In this document: positions 7,261 through 7,549 of the stretch, piece by piece
Layout: each line of letters starts with the position of its first letter
Position numbering within the stretch: position 1 is the first letter of the stretch
Source of the DNA: Phycisphaerales bacterium UBA3158
GTDB taxonomy: Bacteria > Planctomycetota > Phycisphaerae > Phycisphaerales > SM1A02
Direction of reading: 5' to 3'
NCBI GenBank assembly: GCA_002364555.1
Contig: DEYM01000071.1
Coordinates: forward strand, 1-7,549
Length of the DNA stretch: 7,549 nt
Notes under the pieces: generated by a model
Seen by the model: the letters and a program-made list of their open reading frames with translations, nothing else
What the model was told of the DNA's origin: nothing
Database searches by the model: none
Made by a program: the position numbers and the translations under genes

Positions 7261-7267
7261 TATGATA
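7261..7267. promoter_or_regulatory. Overlapping, nearly symmetric -10 elements for uppP and the Fur-like gene
   Basis: TATGATA reads TATGAT on the plus strand (7261-7266) and TATCAT on the minus strand (7267-7262). Each matches TATAAT at five of six bases. The word lies in the odd palindrome CTAT-G-ATAG (7260-7268). Plus-strand transcription would start near 7273-7275, at the start codon of the regulator, giving a leaderless message. Minus-strand transcription would start near 7255, giving uppP a leader of about 25 bases. The -35 regions are poor on both sides (the best on plus is TTCAGT at 7237-7242), so this is a candidate only. Confidence 0.45.
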
Positions 7268-7274
7268 GATGCAG

Positions 7275-7549
7275 ATGGCCACTCGGAATACCACATCGAC
7301 GTTTGAGTCGGGTCAACACGATCTTTCCTCTGTGAATCACATCGAGGAGACCCGTGAGCTCATCAAGTCGGCAGGTCTCAGATGCACGCCCCAGCGACTG
7401 GCGATCTATGAACAGCTCAGGCAAAGTTCTCATCCGACTGCCGAGGCCCTTCACGATCGGCTTTCTCGGGACCAGCCGGTCAGTCTGGCGACGATCTACA
7501 ACACACTCGACACCTTCACGAAGGCGGGGTTGATTCTTCAATTGCCCTC
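7275..7549 (+). CDS. Fur/PerR-family metalloregulator, C-terminus outside window
   Basis: The frame is open to the window end, giving 91 residues. The winged-helix DNA-binding domain of the Fur superfamily is clear: GLRCTPQRLAIYEQLRQSSH (35-54), then TAEALHDRL, then the recognition-helix region VSLATIYNTLDTFTKAGLI (69-87). The metal-binding and dimerisation half lies beyond the edge, so Fur, PerR, Zur and similar proteins cannot be separated; the ATIYNTL form is compatible with PerR or Fur. Family members bind palindromic operators with iron, zinc or manganese as corepressor. The N-terminus is about 20-25 residues longer than usual before the TPQR helix. In-frame starts are ATG 7269, ATG 7275 and GTG 7332, none with a Shine-Dalgarno sequence. 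I prefer 7275 because it lies at the expected distance from a TATGAT box for a leaderless message; a stop at 7266-7268 excludes earlier starts. Confidence 0.88.
   Translation, partial: MATRNTTSTFESGQHDLSSVNHIEETRELIKSAGLRCTPQRLAIYEQLRQSSHPTAEALHDRLSRDQPVSLATIYNTLDTFTKAGLILQLP

Overview
The window looks like a piece of ordinary bacterial chromosome with a moderately high GC content (mid-to-upper fifties per cent by eye) and extremely tight packing. Seven protein genes cover nearly all of it. I see no tRNA, rRNA, CRISPR array, insertion sequence or prophage gene. The gene set (redoxins with a long N-terminal domain, an S13 D,D-carboxypeptidase, UppP, NAD-dependent LigA, a Fur-family regulator) fits a Gram-negative free-living bacterium. 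The two tandem exported redoxins and the general protein style suggest Planctomycetota, perhaps Phycisphaerae, but this assignment is tentative and rests on pattern recognition only.

Layout. Positions 1-2272 (+): two consecutive exported thioredoxin-fold (TlpA-like) proteins. The first is cut by the window's left edge, and the second is coupled to it by an ATGA stop/start overlap. Positions 2273-3793 (-): a DacB/PBP4-type D-alanyl-D-alanine carboxypeptidase, convergent with the redoxins, with the two stop codons directly abutting. Positions 3828-5831 (+): NAD-dependent DNA ligase LigA, divergent from dacB across only 34 bp. Positions 5868-6350 (+): a small membrane-anchored protein I do not recognise, close behind ligA. 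Positions 6352-7230 (-): undecaprenyl-diphosphate phosphatase UppP, convergent with the small gene with one base between stops. Positions 7275-7549 (+): the N-terminal part of a Fur/PerR-family regulator, divergent from uppP across 44 bp and cut by the right edge.

How the genes relate. dacB and uppP both serve peptidoglycan metabolism (peptide trimming, and recycling of the lipid carrier). The redoxins act in the cell envelope, probably on thiols or disulfides of exported proteins. LigA seals DNA nicks in replication and repair. They are neighbours but do not form one pathway. I found no convincing new multi-gene system. The points most worth a second look are a nearly symmetric -10 element shared by uppP and the fur-like gene, a dacB promoter candidate whose boxes overlap the ligA start region, paired conservative substitutions in the LigA nucleotide pocket, extra cysteines in the second redoxin, a strong excess of GATC, and the unrecognised small membrane protein.
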